A stretch of 64,000 nt of DNA from Aeromicrobium sp. Leaf350 (GTDB lineage: Bacteria > Actinomycetota > Actinomycetes > Propionibacteriales > Nocardioidaceae). Location: positions 558,001-622,000 of the forward strand of contig NZ_CAKASL010000003.1 of assembly GCF_916858655.1 (NCBI RefSeq), given 5' to 3'. A model generated the notes under the pieces. It did not search any database, was not told the DNA's origin, and worked only from the letters and a program-made list of their open reading frames with translations. Shown piece after piece: positions 32,410 through 41,763 of the stretch (the stretch's first letter is position 1; each line of letters begins with the position of its first letter). The position numbers were made by a program, and so were the translations under genes.

Positions 32410-33354
32410 ATGCAGCGACCCACACCGCTCCCGGCTCACCTGGCGCATCGCGCCTTCCACCGACGCGAGGCGATCGAGGCCGGGCTCACCGACCGCATGC
32501 TGGATCACCCGCGGTTCGTGCGAATGCATCCCTGCGTCTTCCGGCTCGCCTCGACCACGCTCGACCGCACGGGTCTCCTGGCCGCCGCCTGCCTGGCGCT
32601 GCCCCAGGACGCGGTGGTGAGTCACACGACGCGGCTGGAGATCGCCGGGGTGCACGCCGGCGAGCGGCTGCTGCACTTCACGATCGGTCGCGAGCTGCAC
32701 CTGACGTACGACGGGGTCATGCTGCATCGCACCGTGAAGCTCCCGCCGACCGACGCGAGCGGCGTCACCATCCCGGCGGCCTGGGTCCAGTCGGCGTCGA
32801 TCCTTCCGCCGATTCGGGCCGTGGCAGTGGCCGACCGGCTGCTGGCCTCGGGGCTTGCGACGCGCGAGGCGATCGAGGCGGTCGCAGCACGTGACCCGTG
32901 GCGGCCCGGGGCCGAGCTCGTCGAGCACCTGATGCCATGGATCGATCCGGCCGCGGCCTCCATCCCGGAGAGCCAGACCCGCACGATCATCCGCGCCGCC
33001 TGTCTCGAGGCTCCGGAGGTCAACGCGCGCATCATGGACGGCCCGGACCTCCTGGCCATCGGCGACCTGGTGTTCCGGCGGTGGCGGCTGATCGTGGAGT
33101 ACGAGGGGCGTCAGCACGCGATGGATCCGCAGCAGTTCGCCTGGGACATCGAGCGCTACCGTCGGCTGCGGGAAGCAGGGTGGAACTACCTCCGCATCAC
33201 GGCACGCGACCTCGCCAACCCGCGCCGTCTGGTGCGGCTCGTCCACCGTGCCTTGGTGGCCCAGGGCTACGACGGCCCGCCTCCTGAGTTCGGGGTCGTG
33301 TGGGAATGGTTGTTCAGGGCTCCTCGGCTGCGCGTTCCCTCCTCGGCGCGCTGA
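32410..33354 (+). CDS. Winged-helix plus DUF559 (Vsr-like nuclease fold) protein
   Basis: The 314-residue protein has two parts. The N-terminal ~90 residues (HRAFHRREAIEAGLTDRMLDHP, RMHPCVFRLAS) resemble the winged-helix of AbiEi-type regulators. The C-terminal ~120 residues form a DUF559 domain with PESQTRTIIR, IGDLVF, LIVEYEGRQH and WNYLRITARDL. These place Glu, Asp and Glu as in PD-(D/E)xK/Vsr-type nucleases, so the active site looks intact. There is no AbiEii toxin partner. It is flanked on both sides by clusters of the same palindromic repeat, at a point where mycobacterial gene order has nothing. CAGCGT lies 6 nt before the ATG. The function is unknown; nuclease activity is an inference. 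Confidence 0.78.
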   Translation: MQRPTPLPAHLAHRAFHRREAIEAGLTDRMLDHPRFVRMHPCVFRLASTTLDRTGLLAAACLALPQDAVVSHTTRLEIAGVHAGERLLHFTIGRELHLTYDGVMLHRTVKLPPTDASGVTIPAAWVQSASILPPIRAVAVADRLLASGLATREAIEAVAARDPWRPGAELVEHLMPWIDPAAASIPESQTRTIIRAACLEAPEVNARIMDGPDLLAIGDLVFRRWRLIVEYEGRQHAMDPQQFAWDIERYRRLREAGWNYLRITARDLANPRRLVRLVHRALVAQGYDGPPPEFGVVWEWLFRAPRLRVPSSAR

Positions 33355-33357
33355 CGG

Positions 33358-33469
33358 GGCGGTGAGTCCTCCACCGAGGTCGGTGAGTGATCCACCGTAT
33401 GAGCGCTCACAGGGTGGAACACTCACCGCCCAGGGCACCGTCGCGCTCATACGTGGAAGACTCACCGCC
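33358..33469. repeat. Palindromic repeat cluster 2 (DUF559 / rsmI gap)
   Basis: Variants of the cluster 1 motif occur: GGCGGTGAGTCCTCCACC at 33358-33375, CGGTGAGTGATCCACC at 33380-33395, the complement GGTGGAACACTCACCGCC at 33413-33430, and GTGGAAGACTCACCGCC at 33453-33469. The core CGTATGAGCG (33396-33405) and its complement CGCTCATACG (33444-33453) are also shared. The order is again two direct then two inverted. Copies are more diverged than in cluster 1. The first begins 3 bp after the DUF559 stop. Confidence 0.88.
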
Positions 33470-33508
33470 CCGGCGGACGGGGGAGCGGAGGGGTGGCACG
33501 ATGCAGGC

Positions 33509-34336
33509 ATGCTGATCCTCGCGGGCACCTCCATCGGTCAGGTCTCGGACGTCTCCCGGCGCCTCGGGCCCGCGCTGTCGTCGGCCGACGTGGTCGCGGC
33601 GGAGGACACGAGACGCCTCGCGCGGCTCACCGCCGAGCTCGGCATCGAGACCCGCGGCCGGATCGTGTCGTTCTTCGAGGGCAACGAGCAGGCCCGCACG
33701 ACCGAGCTCGTCGACCTGCTGCGGGTCGGCTACTCCGTGGTCCTCGTGACCGACGCGGGCATGCCGAGCATCTCCGACCCGGGCTACCGGCTCGTGGCCG
33801 AGGCCGTCGCCGCCGGCATCGACGTCAGCGTGATCCCCGGACCCTCGGCGGTCCTCACGGCCCTCGCGATCTCCGGCCTGCCCGTCGACCGCTTCACCTT
33901 CGAGGGCTTCCTGCCGCGCAAGCCCAAGGCCCGCGACCGCTTCCTGGCCGACGTCGCGGCCGAGCGCCGCACGCTGGTCTTCTTCGAGTCCCCGCACCGC
34001 ACCGAGTCGACCCTCCGCGCGATGCACGCGGTCTTCGGCCCCGAGCGCCGCGTCGTCGTGTGCCGCGAGCTCACCAAGACCTACGAGGAGGTCGTGCGCG
34101 GCACGACCCTCGACCTGCTCGAGTGGGTCGAGGGCCTGGAGCAGGGCGTGCGAGGTGAGATCACGATCGTGGTCGAGGGCGCCGCGGCCGAGGAGGTCGA
34201 GCTCGACCCCGACGTGCTGGCCGACCTCGTCGACCGTGCCGAGGCCACGGGCCTGAGCCGCAAGGACGCCATCGCGCACGTCGCCAGCACGACCGGCGCA
34301 CCGAAGAACCTCGTGTACGACGCCGCCCACGCCTGA
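33509..34336 (+). CDS. rsmI: 16S rRNA (cytidine(1402)-2'-O)-methyltransferase RsmI
   Basis: The 275-residue SAM-dependent enzyme methylates the ribose of C1402 in the 16S decoding centre. Motifs are AGTSIGQVSDVSRRL at the N-terminus (usual ATPIGN is altered), AAEDTRRL near residue 32, VTDAGMPSISDPG near 85, VIPGPSAVLTALAISGLP near 112 and FFESPHR near 157. CACGAT lies 6 nt before the ATG, consistent with a leaderless start. In mycobacteria it is adjacent to pmt; here repeat cluster 2 abuts its promoter. Confidence 0.93.
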   Translation: MLILAGTSIGQVSDVSRRLGPALSSADVVAAEDTRRLARLTAELGIETRGRIVSFFEGNEQARTTELVDLLRVGYSVVLVTDAGMPSISDPGYRLVAEAVAAGIDVSVIPGPSAVLTALAISGLPVDRFTFEGFLPRKPKARDRFLADVAAERRTLVFFESPHRTESTLRAMHAVFGPERRVVVCRELTKTYEEVVRGTTLDLLEWVEGLEQGVRGEITIVVEGAAAEEVELDPDVLADLVDRAEATGLSRKDAIAHVASTTGAPKNLVYDAAHA

Positions 34337-34364
34337 CCGTTCGCCCGCTCACTAGGATTGCGGC

Positions 34365-35951
34365 ATGGCTGATCGGACGTTCTACGTCACCACGCCCATC
34401 TTCTACGTCAACGACGCGCCCCACATCGGGCACGGCTACACGCAGACCGTGGGCGACGTGCTGACCCGCTGGCACCGGCAGCGTGGCGAGGGCGTCTGGT
34501 ACCTCACCGGCGTCGACGAGCACGGGCAGAAGGTGCTCCGCAAGGCCGACGAGAACGGCGCGGCCCCGCAGGACTGGGTCGACGGCCTCGTCGAGCGCGA
34601 GTGGAAGCCGATGCTCGAGACGATCGACCTCGCCAACGACGACTTCATCCGCACGTCGGAGGAGCGCCACGCGACCGGCGTCCAGGCGTTCTGGCAGAAG
34701 CTCAACGACAACGGCGCCGTCTACCAGGGCGAGTTCTCGGGCTGGTACTCCGTCGGCTCGGAGGAGTTCGTGGGCGAGGACGACGTCGCCGACGGCGAGG
34801 GCGACGACGAGGGCCACAAGATCTCCACGCTCGACGGCTCGCGGGTCGAGCACGTGACCGAGTCCAACTACTTCTTCCGGCTGAGCGACTACCAGCAGAA
34901 GCTGCTCGACTTCTACGACGCCAACCCCGATTTCGTGCAGCCCGCGTCGGCGCGCAACGAGGTCGTCTCCTTCGTCTCGCGCGGCCTGACCGACCTGTCG
35001 ATCTCGCGGTCCACGTTCGACTGGGGCATCCCGGTGCCGTGGGACGCCGACCACATCTTCTACGTGTGGATCGAGGCGCTGCTGAACTACGTCACGGCCG
35101 TGGGCTACGGGGGCGACGAGGCCGCCGAGAAGCGCTTCGACGACCTGTGGCCGGCCGACCTGCACATCGTCGGCAAGGACATCGTGCGCTTCCACGCGAT
35201 CATCTGGCCGGCGATGCTGATGGCCGCCGGGCTGCCCGCGCCGAAGAAGGTCTTCGCGCACGGCTGGATCCTCGTGGGCGGGCAGAAGATGTCCAAGAGC
35301 AAGGCCAACGGCATCCACCCCACGCAGATCGTCGACACCTTCGGCTCCGACGCCTACCGCTACTACTTCTCCCGCGCGCTGACGTTCGGCAACGACGGCT
35401 CGATCTCGTGGGAGGACATCGGCGCGCGCTACCACGCCGAGCTCGCCAACGGCCTCGGCAACCTGGCCTCGCGGGCCGCGGCGATGGTGGGCAAGTACTT
35501 CGACGGCGCGCTCCCGCCGGCCGGCGAGCACGGTGACGCCGAGCGCGCGGTGGTCGAGCTCGTGGCCACTGCCACGGCCGATGCCGACGCCGCGATCGAC
35601 GCCGTCGCGCCGCAGGACGCCGTGGCCGCGATCTGGCGCATCGTCGACGCGCTCAACGGCTACGTCACCGACCAGCAGCCGTGGCAGGTCGCCAAGGACG
35701 AGTCGCAGCGCGAGCGCCTCGGCACGATCCTCAACACGACCGTCGAGGGCCTGCGGGCGCTCGCGGTCCTGCTGCACCCCGTCATGCCGAAGGCCACGGC
35801 GGTGCTGTGGGAGTCGGTCGGCGGCGCGACGATCGGCGACCTCGCCGAGCAGCGCATCGCCGACGTGCCGCGCTGGGGCCAGGTGCCGGCGGGCACCCCC
35901 ATCGTCAAGACCGCACCGCTGTTCCCTCGCATCGACCTCACGGAGGAGTGA
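34365..35951 (+). CDS. metG: Methionyl-tRNA synthetase
   Basis: The 528-residue class I synthetase charges tRNA-Met. The HIGH motif is PHIGHGYT near residue 19 and KMSKS lies at QKMSKSKANG near 309. The anticodon-binding alpha-helical domain occupies ~380-510. The zinc-knuckle cysteines of the E. coli type are absent, as in the shorter actinobacterial form. No C-terminal tRNA-binding (EMAP) domain is present. TAGGAT ends 6 nt before the ATG, so the message is probably leaderless. Confidence 0.96.
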   Translation: MADRTFYVTTPIFYVNDAPHIGHGYTQTVGDVLTRWHRQRGEGVWYLTGVDEHGQKVLRKADENGAAPQDWVDGLVEREWKPMLETIDLANDDFIRTSEERHATGVQAFWQKLNDNGAVYQGEFSGWYSVGSEEFVGEDDVADGEGDDEGHKISTLDGSRVEHVTESNYFFRLSDYQQKLLDFYDANPDFVQPASARNEVVSFVSRGLTDLSISRSTFDWGIPVPWDADHIFYVWIEALLNYVTAVGYGGDEAAEKRFDDLWPADLHIVGKDIVRFHAIIWPAMLMAAGLPAPKKVFAHGWILVGGQKMSKSKANGIHPTQIVDTFGSDAYRYYFSRALTFGNDGSISWEDIGARYHAELANGLGNLASRAAAMVGKYFDGALPPAGEHGDAERAVVELVATATADADAAIDAVAPQDAVAAIWRIVDALNGYVTDQQPWQVAKDESQRERLGTILNTTVEGLRALAVLLHPVMPKATAVLWESVGGATIGDLAEQRIADVPRWGQVPAGTPIVKTAPLFPRIDLTEE

Positions 35952-35955
35952 GTCG

Positions 35956-36843
35956 ATGAGCGGCAGCGCGACCAGCGAGACCGACGAGTGGCCGTGGCCC
36001 GACGCGCCTGAGCCGCTGCCGGCCCCGGTCGTCGACAACCACTGCCACCTCGACGTGGGCATCAAGGGCGGTCGGCGCATCGAGGTCGCCGAGGCGCTCG
36101 ACCGTGCGGCGGCGGTCGGGGTGCCGCGCATCGTCCAGGTGGGGTGCGACCTGGACGACTCGCGCTGGGCCGTAAAGGTGGCGCGGGAGTTCGACGCGAT
36201 CGTCGCGGCCGTGGCGCTGCACCCGAACGAGGCTCCGCGCCTCGCCGAGACAGGACAGCTCGACGCGGCGATCGCCGAGATCGACGCGCTCGCCGCCGAC
36301 CCGGTCGTGCGGGCCGTGGGCGAGACGGGCCTCGACTACTTCCGCACGGGCCCCGAGGGCCGCGAGGCCCAGCACCACTCCTTCCGCGAGCACGTGCGCA
36401 TCGCCAAGAAGCACGACCGCGCCCTCGTGATCCACGACCGCGACGCGCACGCCGACGTGCTCGCGATCCTCGACGACGAGGGCCTCCCCGAACGCACGAT
36501 CTTCCACTGCTTCTCCGGTGACGCAGCCTTCGCGCGCGAGTGCGTCGAGCGCGGCGCCTACCTCTCGTTCGCGGGCACCGTGACCTTCTCGAACGCCCCG
36601 GATCTCCGGGATGCGTTGAAGGTCACACCCGCCGATCGCGTCCTCGTCGAGACCGACGCGCCCTTCCTGACGCCGATGCCGCACCGTGGACGGCCGAACG
36701 CGTCGTTCCTCGTGCCGTTCACCCTGCGAAACATGGCCGAAACGCGGGGTGACGACCTGCTCGACCTGTGCCGTCAGGTCGAGGCGAACACCGACCGCGC
36801 CTTCGGGGGTGCGTGGCCCCGTCACCAGGTGAGGACAACCTGA
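35956..36843 (+). CDS. tatD: TatD-family metal-dependent hydrolase/DNase
   Basis: The 295-residue TIM-barrel hydrolase has metal ligands in VVDNHCHLD near residue 28, Glu in VGETGLDYFR near 121, His in HDRDAH near 160, HCFSGD near 184 and Asp in LVETDAPFLTP near 236. TatD enzymes are 3'-5' DNases involved in repair or DNA degradation. The N-terminal ~22 residues are an acidic extension. It starts 4 bp after metG and precedes rpfB, as in mycobacteria. Confidence 0.93.
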   Translation: MSGSATSETDEWPWPDAPEPLPAPVVDNHCHLDVGIKGGRRIEVAEALDRAAAVGVPRIVQVGCDLDDSRWAVKVAREFDAIVAAVALHPNEAPRLAETGQLDAAIAEIDALAADPVVRAVGETGLDYFRTGPEGREAQHHSFREHVRIAKKHDRALVIHDRDAHADVLAILDDEGLPERTIFHCFSGDAAFARECVERGAYLSFAGTVTFSNAPDLRDALKVTPADRVLVETDAPFLTPMPHRGRPNASFLVPFTLRNMAETRGDDLLDLCRQVEANTDRAFGGAWPRHQVRTT

Positions 36844-36860
36844 AAAGACCGTGAATCCGG

Positions 36861-36898
36861 GCATTCGGGTTTGACCTGACCCGAATGCTCGTTACGGT
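36861..36898 (+). promoter_or_regulatory. rpfB promoter within an inverted repeat
   Basis: gcattcgggt (36861-36870) and acccgaatgc (36879-36888) are perfect 10-nt inverted arms. The 8-nt loop holds TTGACC (36871-36876), a good -35. TACGGT (36893-36898) sits 16 bp further as a -10. The repeat lies 18 bp after tatD, so it may be a terminator for tatD, an operator for rpfB, or both. Confidence 0.6.
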
Positions 36899-36952
36899 GG
36901 CACGGCTGACCGAGCGCGTGAAGCGTTGTGCCAACAGACGAGGAAAGCATCT

Positions 36953-38119
36953 GTGAAGTTCCCCCACCCCCGATTCACCCGACCTGATCTCCTGGCGAAG
37001 TTCCGCCGGGGCGAGGACGGCGGAGCCAAGGCCCCCTGGGTCATCGCGCTCAACGTCTTCGTGCTCCTGGTCCTCGGCGGAGGCGCCACGGCGTACGCCG
37101 CGATGAGCACCACCGTGGAGCTCACGGTCGACGGCAAGACCGAGACCATCCGCACGTTCGACGGCACCGTCGAAGAGGTCCTCGAGGCCCAGGGCATCGA
37201 CCTCAAGGAGTCCGACAAGATCAACGTCGACCTGACGTCGGCGCCCTCGTCCGACCAGCCGGTCGTCGTGGAGTACGCCAAGCCCGTCACCGTCACGGTC
37301 GACGGCGCCAGCAGCGAGCAGGTCACGTACGCCCCCACCGTGGGCGATCTCCTGGACGAGCACGGCGTCGAGCCGACGTCCGACGACTACGTGTCCGACA
37401 AGCACGACAAGCAGATCCCCCGCAAGGGACTCGACGTCGTCGTGAGCTCGGAGAAGAACCTCACCGTCGTCGCCGACGGACAGACCCAGCAGCTCCAGAC
37501 GGCGGCCCCCACGGTCGCCGAGGTCCTGGACGAGGCCGAGGTCAAGCTCGGCGCCGACGACGAGGTCACGCTGGGCAAGGACGGCTACGTCACGCCCGAC
37601 GCGGTCCTGCAGGTCGTGCGCATCCAGAAGGAGCAGCGCACCGAGGAGGTCGACGTCCCGTTCGAGACCCAGGTCCAGGAGGACCCGGAGGCCTTCGAGG
37701 GCGAGACCACCGTCGTGACGCCCGGCACCCCGGGCAAGGCCACGGAGAAGGTCGACGTCGTGATCGCCGACGGCCAGGTGCGCGACCGCGTCGTGCTCGA
37801 GCGCACCGTGACCACCGAGCCGGTGGCCCAGGTCGAGAAGCACGGCACCAAGGCCGCTCCGGTGGCCACGGGTGTCGCGCCCGACGGTGTCTGGGGCGCG
37901 CTCGCCCAGTGCGAGTCGGGTGGCAACCCGGCGGCCAACACGGGCAACGGCTACTACGGTCTGTACCAGTTCTCGGCCAGCACGTGGCGCGCCGTCGGCG
38001 GCTCCGGCCTGCCGTCGGAGGCCTCCGCCGAGGAGCAGACGATGCGCGCCCAGACGCTCCAGGCGCGTTCGGGCTGGGGCCAGTGGCCCGCCTGCTCGTC
38101 GAAGCTGGGTCTGCGCTGA
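36953..38119 (+). CDS. rpfB: Resuscitation-promoting factor RpfB-like cell-wall hydrolase
   Basis: The 388-residue peptidoglycan-cleaving protein promotes regrowth of dormant cells in actinobacteria. A membrane anchor lies at ~27-47. Three DUF348 repeats span ~50-195 ([42 protein letters not shown]). A G5 domain covers ~205-285 and the RPF lysozyme-like domain ~300-388 ([29 protein letters not shown]), with the catalytic Glu in QCESGGN. GTG at 36953 was chosen because GAGGAAAG lies 5 nt upstream. It has the full-length mycobacterial RpfB domain order and neighbours (tatD, ksgA). Confidence 0.94.
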   Translation: MKFPHPRFTRPDLLAKFRRGEDGGAKAPWVIALNVFVLLVLGGGATAYAAMSTTVELTVDGKTETIRTFDGTVEEVLEAQGIDLKESDKINVDLTSAPSSDQPVVVEYAKPVTVTVDGASSEQVTYAPTVGDLLDEHGVEPTSDDYVSDKHDKQIPRKGLDVVVSSEKNLTVVADGQTQQLQTAAPTVAEVLDEAEVKLGADDEVTLGKDGYVTPDAVLQVVRIQKEQRTEEVDVPFETQVQEDPEAFEGETTVVTPGTPGKATEKVDVVIADGQVRDRVVLERTVTTEPVAQVEKHGTKAAPVATGVAPDGVWGALAQCESGGNPAANTGNGYYGLYQFSASTWRAVGGSGLPSEASAEEQTMRAQTLQARSGWGQWPACSSKLGLR

Positions 38120-38142
38120 GCAGCGAACCGCCTCACCCCACC

Positions 38143-39024
38143 GTGCGCCTCCTCGGCGCGACCGACGTCCGTCGGCTCGCCGAGGGGGCGCAGGTGCGTC
38201 CCACGAAGCAGAAGGGACAGAACTTCGTCGTCGACGGCAACACGGTGCGTCGCATCGTGCGCGTCGCCGGCGTGCAGCCCGAGGACGTGGTCCTCGAGAT
38301 CGGCCCTGGCCTCGGGTCGCTGACGCTCGCGCTCGCCGAGGTCGCGCGCCGCGTGGTCGCGGTCGAGATCGACGAGGTCCTCGCCGAGCTCCTGCCGTCG
38401 ACGATGGCCGAGTTCGCGCCCGGTCGTGACGTCGAGGTCGTGCTCGCCGACGCGATGCACGTGCAGGAGCTGCCCGGCGCCGCGCCGACCGCGCTGGTCG
38501 CCAACCTGCCGTACAACGTCTCCGTCCCGGTGCTGCTCCACGTGCTGCAGCGGTTCAGCACGATCCAGCGGGCGCTCGTCATGGTGCAGGCCGAGGTGGC
38601 CCACCGGCTCGCCGCGGGCCCCGGCTCGCGCACCTACGGCGTCCCCAGCGTCAAGGCGGCCTGGTACGGAACGGTCGACGCCGCCGGCACGGTCGGTCGC
38701 GGCGTCTTCTGGCCGGTGCCGAACGTCGACTCCGAGCTCGTCGCGTGGCGGCGGCACACCGAGCCGCTGGGCGACGAGACGGCTCGCCGCCGCACCTTCG
38801 CGGTCGTCGACGCGGCCTTCGCCCAACGGCGCAAGACCCTGCGCTCGGCCCTCTCCGGCCTCGCCGGGTCAGGAGTGGACGCCGAGGCGGCCCTGGTGGC
38901 CGCGGGCATCGATCCCCGCACGCGTGGCGAGCAGCTCGACGTCCTCGCGTTCCGCGCCGTGGCGCAGCACATGACGTCGCTCGACGCCGGGGTGCCCGGC
39001 CGCAAGGAGCGCCCGTCGCGATGA
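38143..39024 (+). CDS. ksgA: 16S rRNA dimethyladenosine transferase KsgA/RsmA
   Basis: The 293-residue enzyme dimethylates two adjacent adenines near the 3' end of 16S rRNA during small-subunit maturation. Motifs are [18 protein letters not shown], the SAM loop [11 protein letters not shown] near residue 52, [11 protein letters not shown] near 75 and the catalytic [11 protein letters not shown] near 124. The GTG at 38143 gives the family N-terminus ([21 protein letters not shown]). It follows rpfB as in mycobacteria, with ispE next. Confidence 0.93.
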   Translation: MRLLGATDVRRLAEGAQVRPTKQKGQNFVVDGNTVRRIVRVAGVQPEDVVLEIGPGLGSLTLALAEVARRVVAVEIDEVLAELLPSTMAEFAPGRDVEVVLADAMHVQELPGAAPTALVANLPYNVSVPVLLHVLQRFSTIQRALVMVQAEVAHRLAAGPGSRTYGVPSVKAAWYGTVDAAGTVGRGVFWPVPNVDSELVAWRRHTEPLGDETARRRTFAVVDAAFAQRRKTLRSALSGLAGSGVDAEAALVAAGIDPRTRGEQLDVLAFRAVAQHMTSLDAGVPGRKERPSR

Positions 39025-39040
39025 CGGCTAGGTTGGTCGG

Positions 39041-39955
39041 GTGACGTCGACCACCGTGAGGGCGCCCGCCAAGATCAACCTCGGTCTGTCGGTGGGCCCG
39101 CTTCGCGACGACGGCTTCCACGAGCTCGCCACGGTCTACATGGCGCTCGACCTCCACGACACGGTGCGGGTCTCGCTGCGCGACGACGACCAGGTCACCG
39201 TCGCGGTGCACGCCGACGCCGATGGTCGCGCCGAGTCGACGGCGGTGCCCCTCGACGCCGACAACCTCGCGGTGCGGGCGGTCGAGATGCTCCGCAGCGC
39301 GGCGGGTGTCACGACGGGTGTCGACCTCATGATCCGCAAGGTCATCCCGGTCGCCGGCGGCATGGCGGGCGGCTCCTCGGACGCCGCCGCCGCGCTGGTC
39401 GGCGCCAACGCCGAGCTGGGGCTGGGCTGGAGCCGCGAGGCCCTGGCGGAGCTCGCGGCCGACCTCGGCAGCGACGTCCCGTTCCTGCTGCACGGCGGGG
39501 TCGGCATCGGCACGGGGCGGGGTGAGCAGATCTCGCCCGTGCTCTCGCGGGGCCGCTACGCGTTCCTCGTCGTCGTCGCCAGCGAGGGGCTCTCCACGCC
39601 CGAGGTCTACGCCGAGTTCGACCGCCTCGAGCCCGACCCGGCTCCGCCGCACGTCGCCCCGGAGCTCATGTCCGCCTTGCGGGGCCACGACGCCGAGCGG
39701 CTCGGTGAGCACCTCACCAACGACCTCGAGGCCGCCGCGCTCTCGCTGCGTCCCGAGCTCGACCGCGTCCTGCAGATCGGGGTCGACGCGGGGGCTCTCG
39801 CCGGCATCGTCTCCGGCTCCGGGCCGACGTGCGTGTTCCTGCTCGAGGACGACGCCGACGCCCAGCAGCTCACGGCCGAGCTGTGGTCGGCTCCCGGCTG
39901 TGCCGACGTCATCCACACCCACGGCCCGGCGTCCGGCGCCCGCATCATCGCGTGA
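39041..39955 (+). CDS. ispE: 4-diphosphocytidyl-2-C-methyl-D-erythritol kinase
   Basis: The 304-residue GHMP kinase phosphorylates CDP-methylerythritol in the non-mevalonate isoprenoid pathway. Motifs are APAKINLGLSVG near residue 7, the ATP loop PVAGGMAGGSSDAAAAL near 105 and SGSGPTCVFLLE near 262. TAGGTT ends 6 nt before the GTG, so it can be expressed independently of ksgA. The last codons overlap the ABC-F gene (GTGA). Confidence 0.95.
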   Translation: MTSTTVRAPAKINLGLSVGPLRDDGFHELATVYMALDLHDTVRVSLRDDDQVTVAVHADADGRAESTAVPLDADNLAVRAVEMLRSAAGVTTGVDLMIRKVIPVAGGMAGGSSDAAAALVGANAELGLGWSREALAELAADLGSDVPFLLHGGVGIGTGRGEQISPVLSRGRYAFLVVVASEGLSTPEVYAEFDRLEPDPAPPHVAPELMSALRGHDAERLGEHLTNDLEAAALSLRPELDRVLQIGVDAGALAGIVSGSGPTCVFLLEDDADAQQLTAELWSAPGCADVIHTHGPASGARIIA

Positions 39956-41745
39956 ACCCGCTCATCGTCGGCGAGGGCGTCGTGATCGACGTCCCGGCCA
40001 AGCGCGTGCTCGACGGGGTCACGGTCGGCATCGGTGAGGGCGACAAGATCGGCGTCGTCGGTCGCAACGGTGACGGCAAGTCGACCCTCATGGGAGCCCT
40101 CGCCCGCAAGCGCGAGCTCGACGCCGGCCGCATCACGTGGCGGCGCGACCTCCGGGTCGGGTTCCTCGACCAGGCCGACTCGCTGGCCGACGACGCCACG
40201 GTCGGCGCGGTCGTGGTGGGCGACCGACCCGACCACGAGTGGGCGGGCGACCCCCGCATCCGCGACATCGTGGCGGGGCTGCTCGGCGACGTCGCGTGGG
40301 ACGCGGAGATCGGCTCCCTGAGCGGTGGCCAGCGCCGCCGCACCGCCCTCGCGGCACTGCTGGCGGGGGAGTGGGACGTGCTGTTCCTCGACGAGCCGAC
40401 CAACCACCTCGACGTCGAGGGCATCGACTGGCTCGCGCGGCACCTGAACGCCTGGGCGGTGCGCGACCGCGCCCTCGCCGTGGTGACCCACGACCGGTGG
40501 TTCCTCGACGCCGTCTGCACCACCACGTGGGAGGTGCACGACGCGATCGTCGAGGCGTTCGAGGGCGGCTACGCCGCCTACGTCCTGCAGCGGGTCGAGC
40601 GCGACCGCCAGGCCTCGGTCATCGAGGGGCGACGGCAGAACCTCATGCGCAAGGAGCTCGCCTGGCTGCGCCGCGGCGCCCCGGCGCGCACGTCGAAGCC
40701 GAAGTTCCGCATCGACGCGGCGACCGAGCTGATCTCGAACGAGCCGCCCCCGCGCGACACGGTCGAGCTGAAGAAGATGGCCACCTCCCGCCTCGGCCGC
40801 GACGTCGTCGACATCCTCGACGTCTCGGTCTCGTACGGCGACAAGCAGGTCCTGGACCACGTCGAGTGGCGGATCGGGCCGGGCGAGCGGGCCGGGATCC
40901 TGGGCCGCAACGGCGCCGGCAAGTCGACGCTGCTCGGCCTCGTGACCGGCGAGGTGCTGCCGACGGGCGGCAAGGTCAAGCGGGGCAAGACCGTGAAGAT
41001 CGCGACGCTGACCCAGTCGCTGGCCGAGCTCGACGCCGTGGCGAACGACCGGGTCACCGACGTCATCTCGCGGCAGCGGACGTCGGTCGTGGCGGGCGGC
41101 AAGGAACAGACGCCCACCCAGCTGCTGGAGCAGCTCGGCTTCCGCACCGGACAGCTCTCGACACCGGTCAAGGACCTCTCGGGCGGGCAGCGTCGGCGGT
41201 TGCAGCTGCTGCTCGTGCTCCTCGAGGAGCCGAACGTGCTGATCCTCGACGAGCCCACCAACGATCTCGACACCGACATGCTCGCCGCGGTCGAGGACCT
41301 GCTCGACACCTGGCCCGGCACCCTGCTGGTCGTCTCGCACGACCGCTACCTGCTCGAGCGCGTCACGGACCACCAGTTCGCCGTGGTCGACGGGCACCTG
41401 CGGCACCTGCCGGGCGGGGTCGACCAGTACCTGACGCTGGCCGGGGGAGCCGGTGCCGGCCGCACGGAGTCGTCGACGCGACCCGACACCGCGGGCGCGA
41501 CGGCCGGCGCGGCGGCGCCGGCTCGCGACGCGCAGCAGGATCGCGAGCTCCGCAAGGAGCTCACGCGGGTCGAGCGCTGGATCAAGCAGTCCGACCAGCG
41601 CACCAAGGAGCTCGAGGCGCTGATGGCCGAGCACGCCTCGGACGGCCCGCGCCTGACCGAGCTCGCGACCGAGCACGCCGAGGTCGCGACCCGCCTGGCC
41701 GAGCTCGAGGACCGCTGGCTGGAGATCTCCGACGACCTGGGCTGA
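39952..41745 (+). CDS. ABC-F family ATPase (Uup-like)
   Basis: The 597-residue soluble protein has two ABC ATPase domains and no membrane domain. Domain 1 has Walker A GRNGDGKST near residue 35, signature LSGGQRRRTAL and Walker B LFLDEPTNHLD. Domain 2 has GRNGAGKST near 318, LSGGQRRRLQL and LILDEPTNDLD. A linker between them carries basic residues. The C-terminal ~75 residues form a coiled coil (RELRKELTRVERWIKQSDQRTKELEALM), as in Uup. These proteins bind the ribosome or DNA intermediates. The neighbouring genes give no sign of an antibiotic target. It is translationally coupled to ispE. Confidence 0.93.
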   Translation: MNPLIVGEGVVIDVPAKRVLDGVTVGIGEGDKIGVVGRNGDGKSTLMGALARKRELDAGRITWRRDLRVGFLDQADSLADDATVGAVVVGDRPDHEWAGDPRIRDIVAGLLGDVAWDAEIGSLSGGQRRRTALAALLAGEWDVLFLDEPTNHLDVEGIDWLARHLNAWAVRDRALAVVTHDRWFLDAVCTTTWEVHDAIVEAFEGGYAAYVLQRVERDRQASVIEGRRQNLMRKELAWLRRGAPARTSKPKFRIDAATELISNEPPPRDTVELKKMATSRLGRDVVDILDVSVSYGDKQVLDHVEWRIGPGERAGILGRNGAGKSTLLGLVTGEVLPTGGKVKRGKTVKIATLTQSLAELDAVANDRVTDVISRQRTSVVAGGKEQTPTQLLEQLGFRTGQLSTPVKDLSGGQRRRLQLLLVLLEEPNVLILDEPTNDLDTDMLAAVEDLLDTWPGTLLVVSHDRYLLERVTDHQFAVVDGHLRHLPGGVDQYLTLAGGAGAGRTESSTRPDTAGATAGAAAPARDAQQDRELRKELTRVERWIKQSDQRTKELEALMAEHASDGPRLTELATEHAEVATRLAELEDRWLEISDDLG

Positions 41746-41763
41746 GGTCCGGTTCGATGCCGC

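Noticed and set aside
32410..33354. Type IV toxin-antitoxin module
   Set aside because: The N-terminal domain is AbiEi-like, but no AbiEii nucleotidyltransferase toxin gene is next to it and the C-terminal half is a DUF559 domain.
36844..36952. Possible c-di-AMP (ydaO) riboswitch before rpfB
   Set aside because: Rpf genes in some actinobacteria have one, but the gap here is only about 110 bp and shows a promoter inside an inverted repeat instead.
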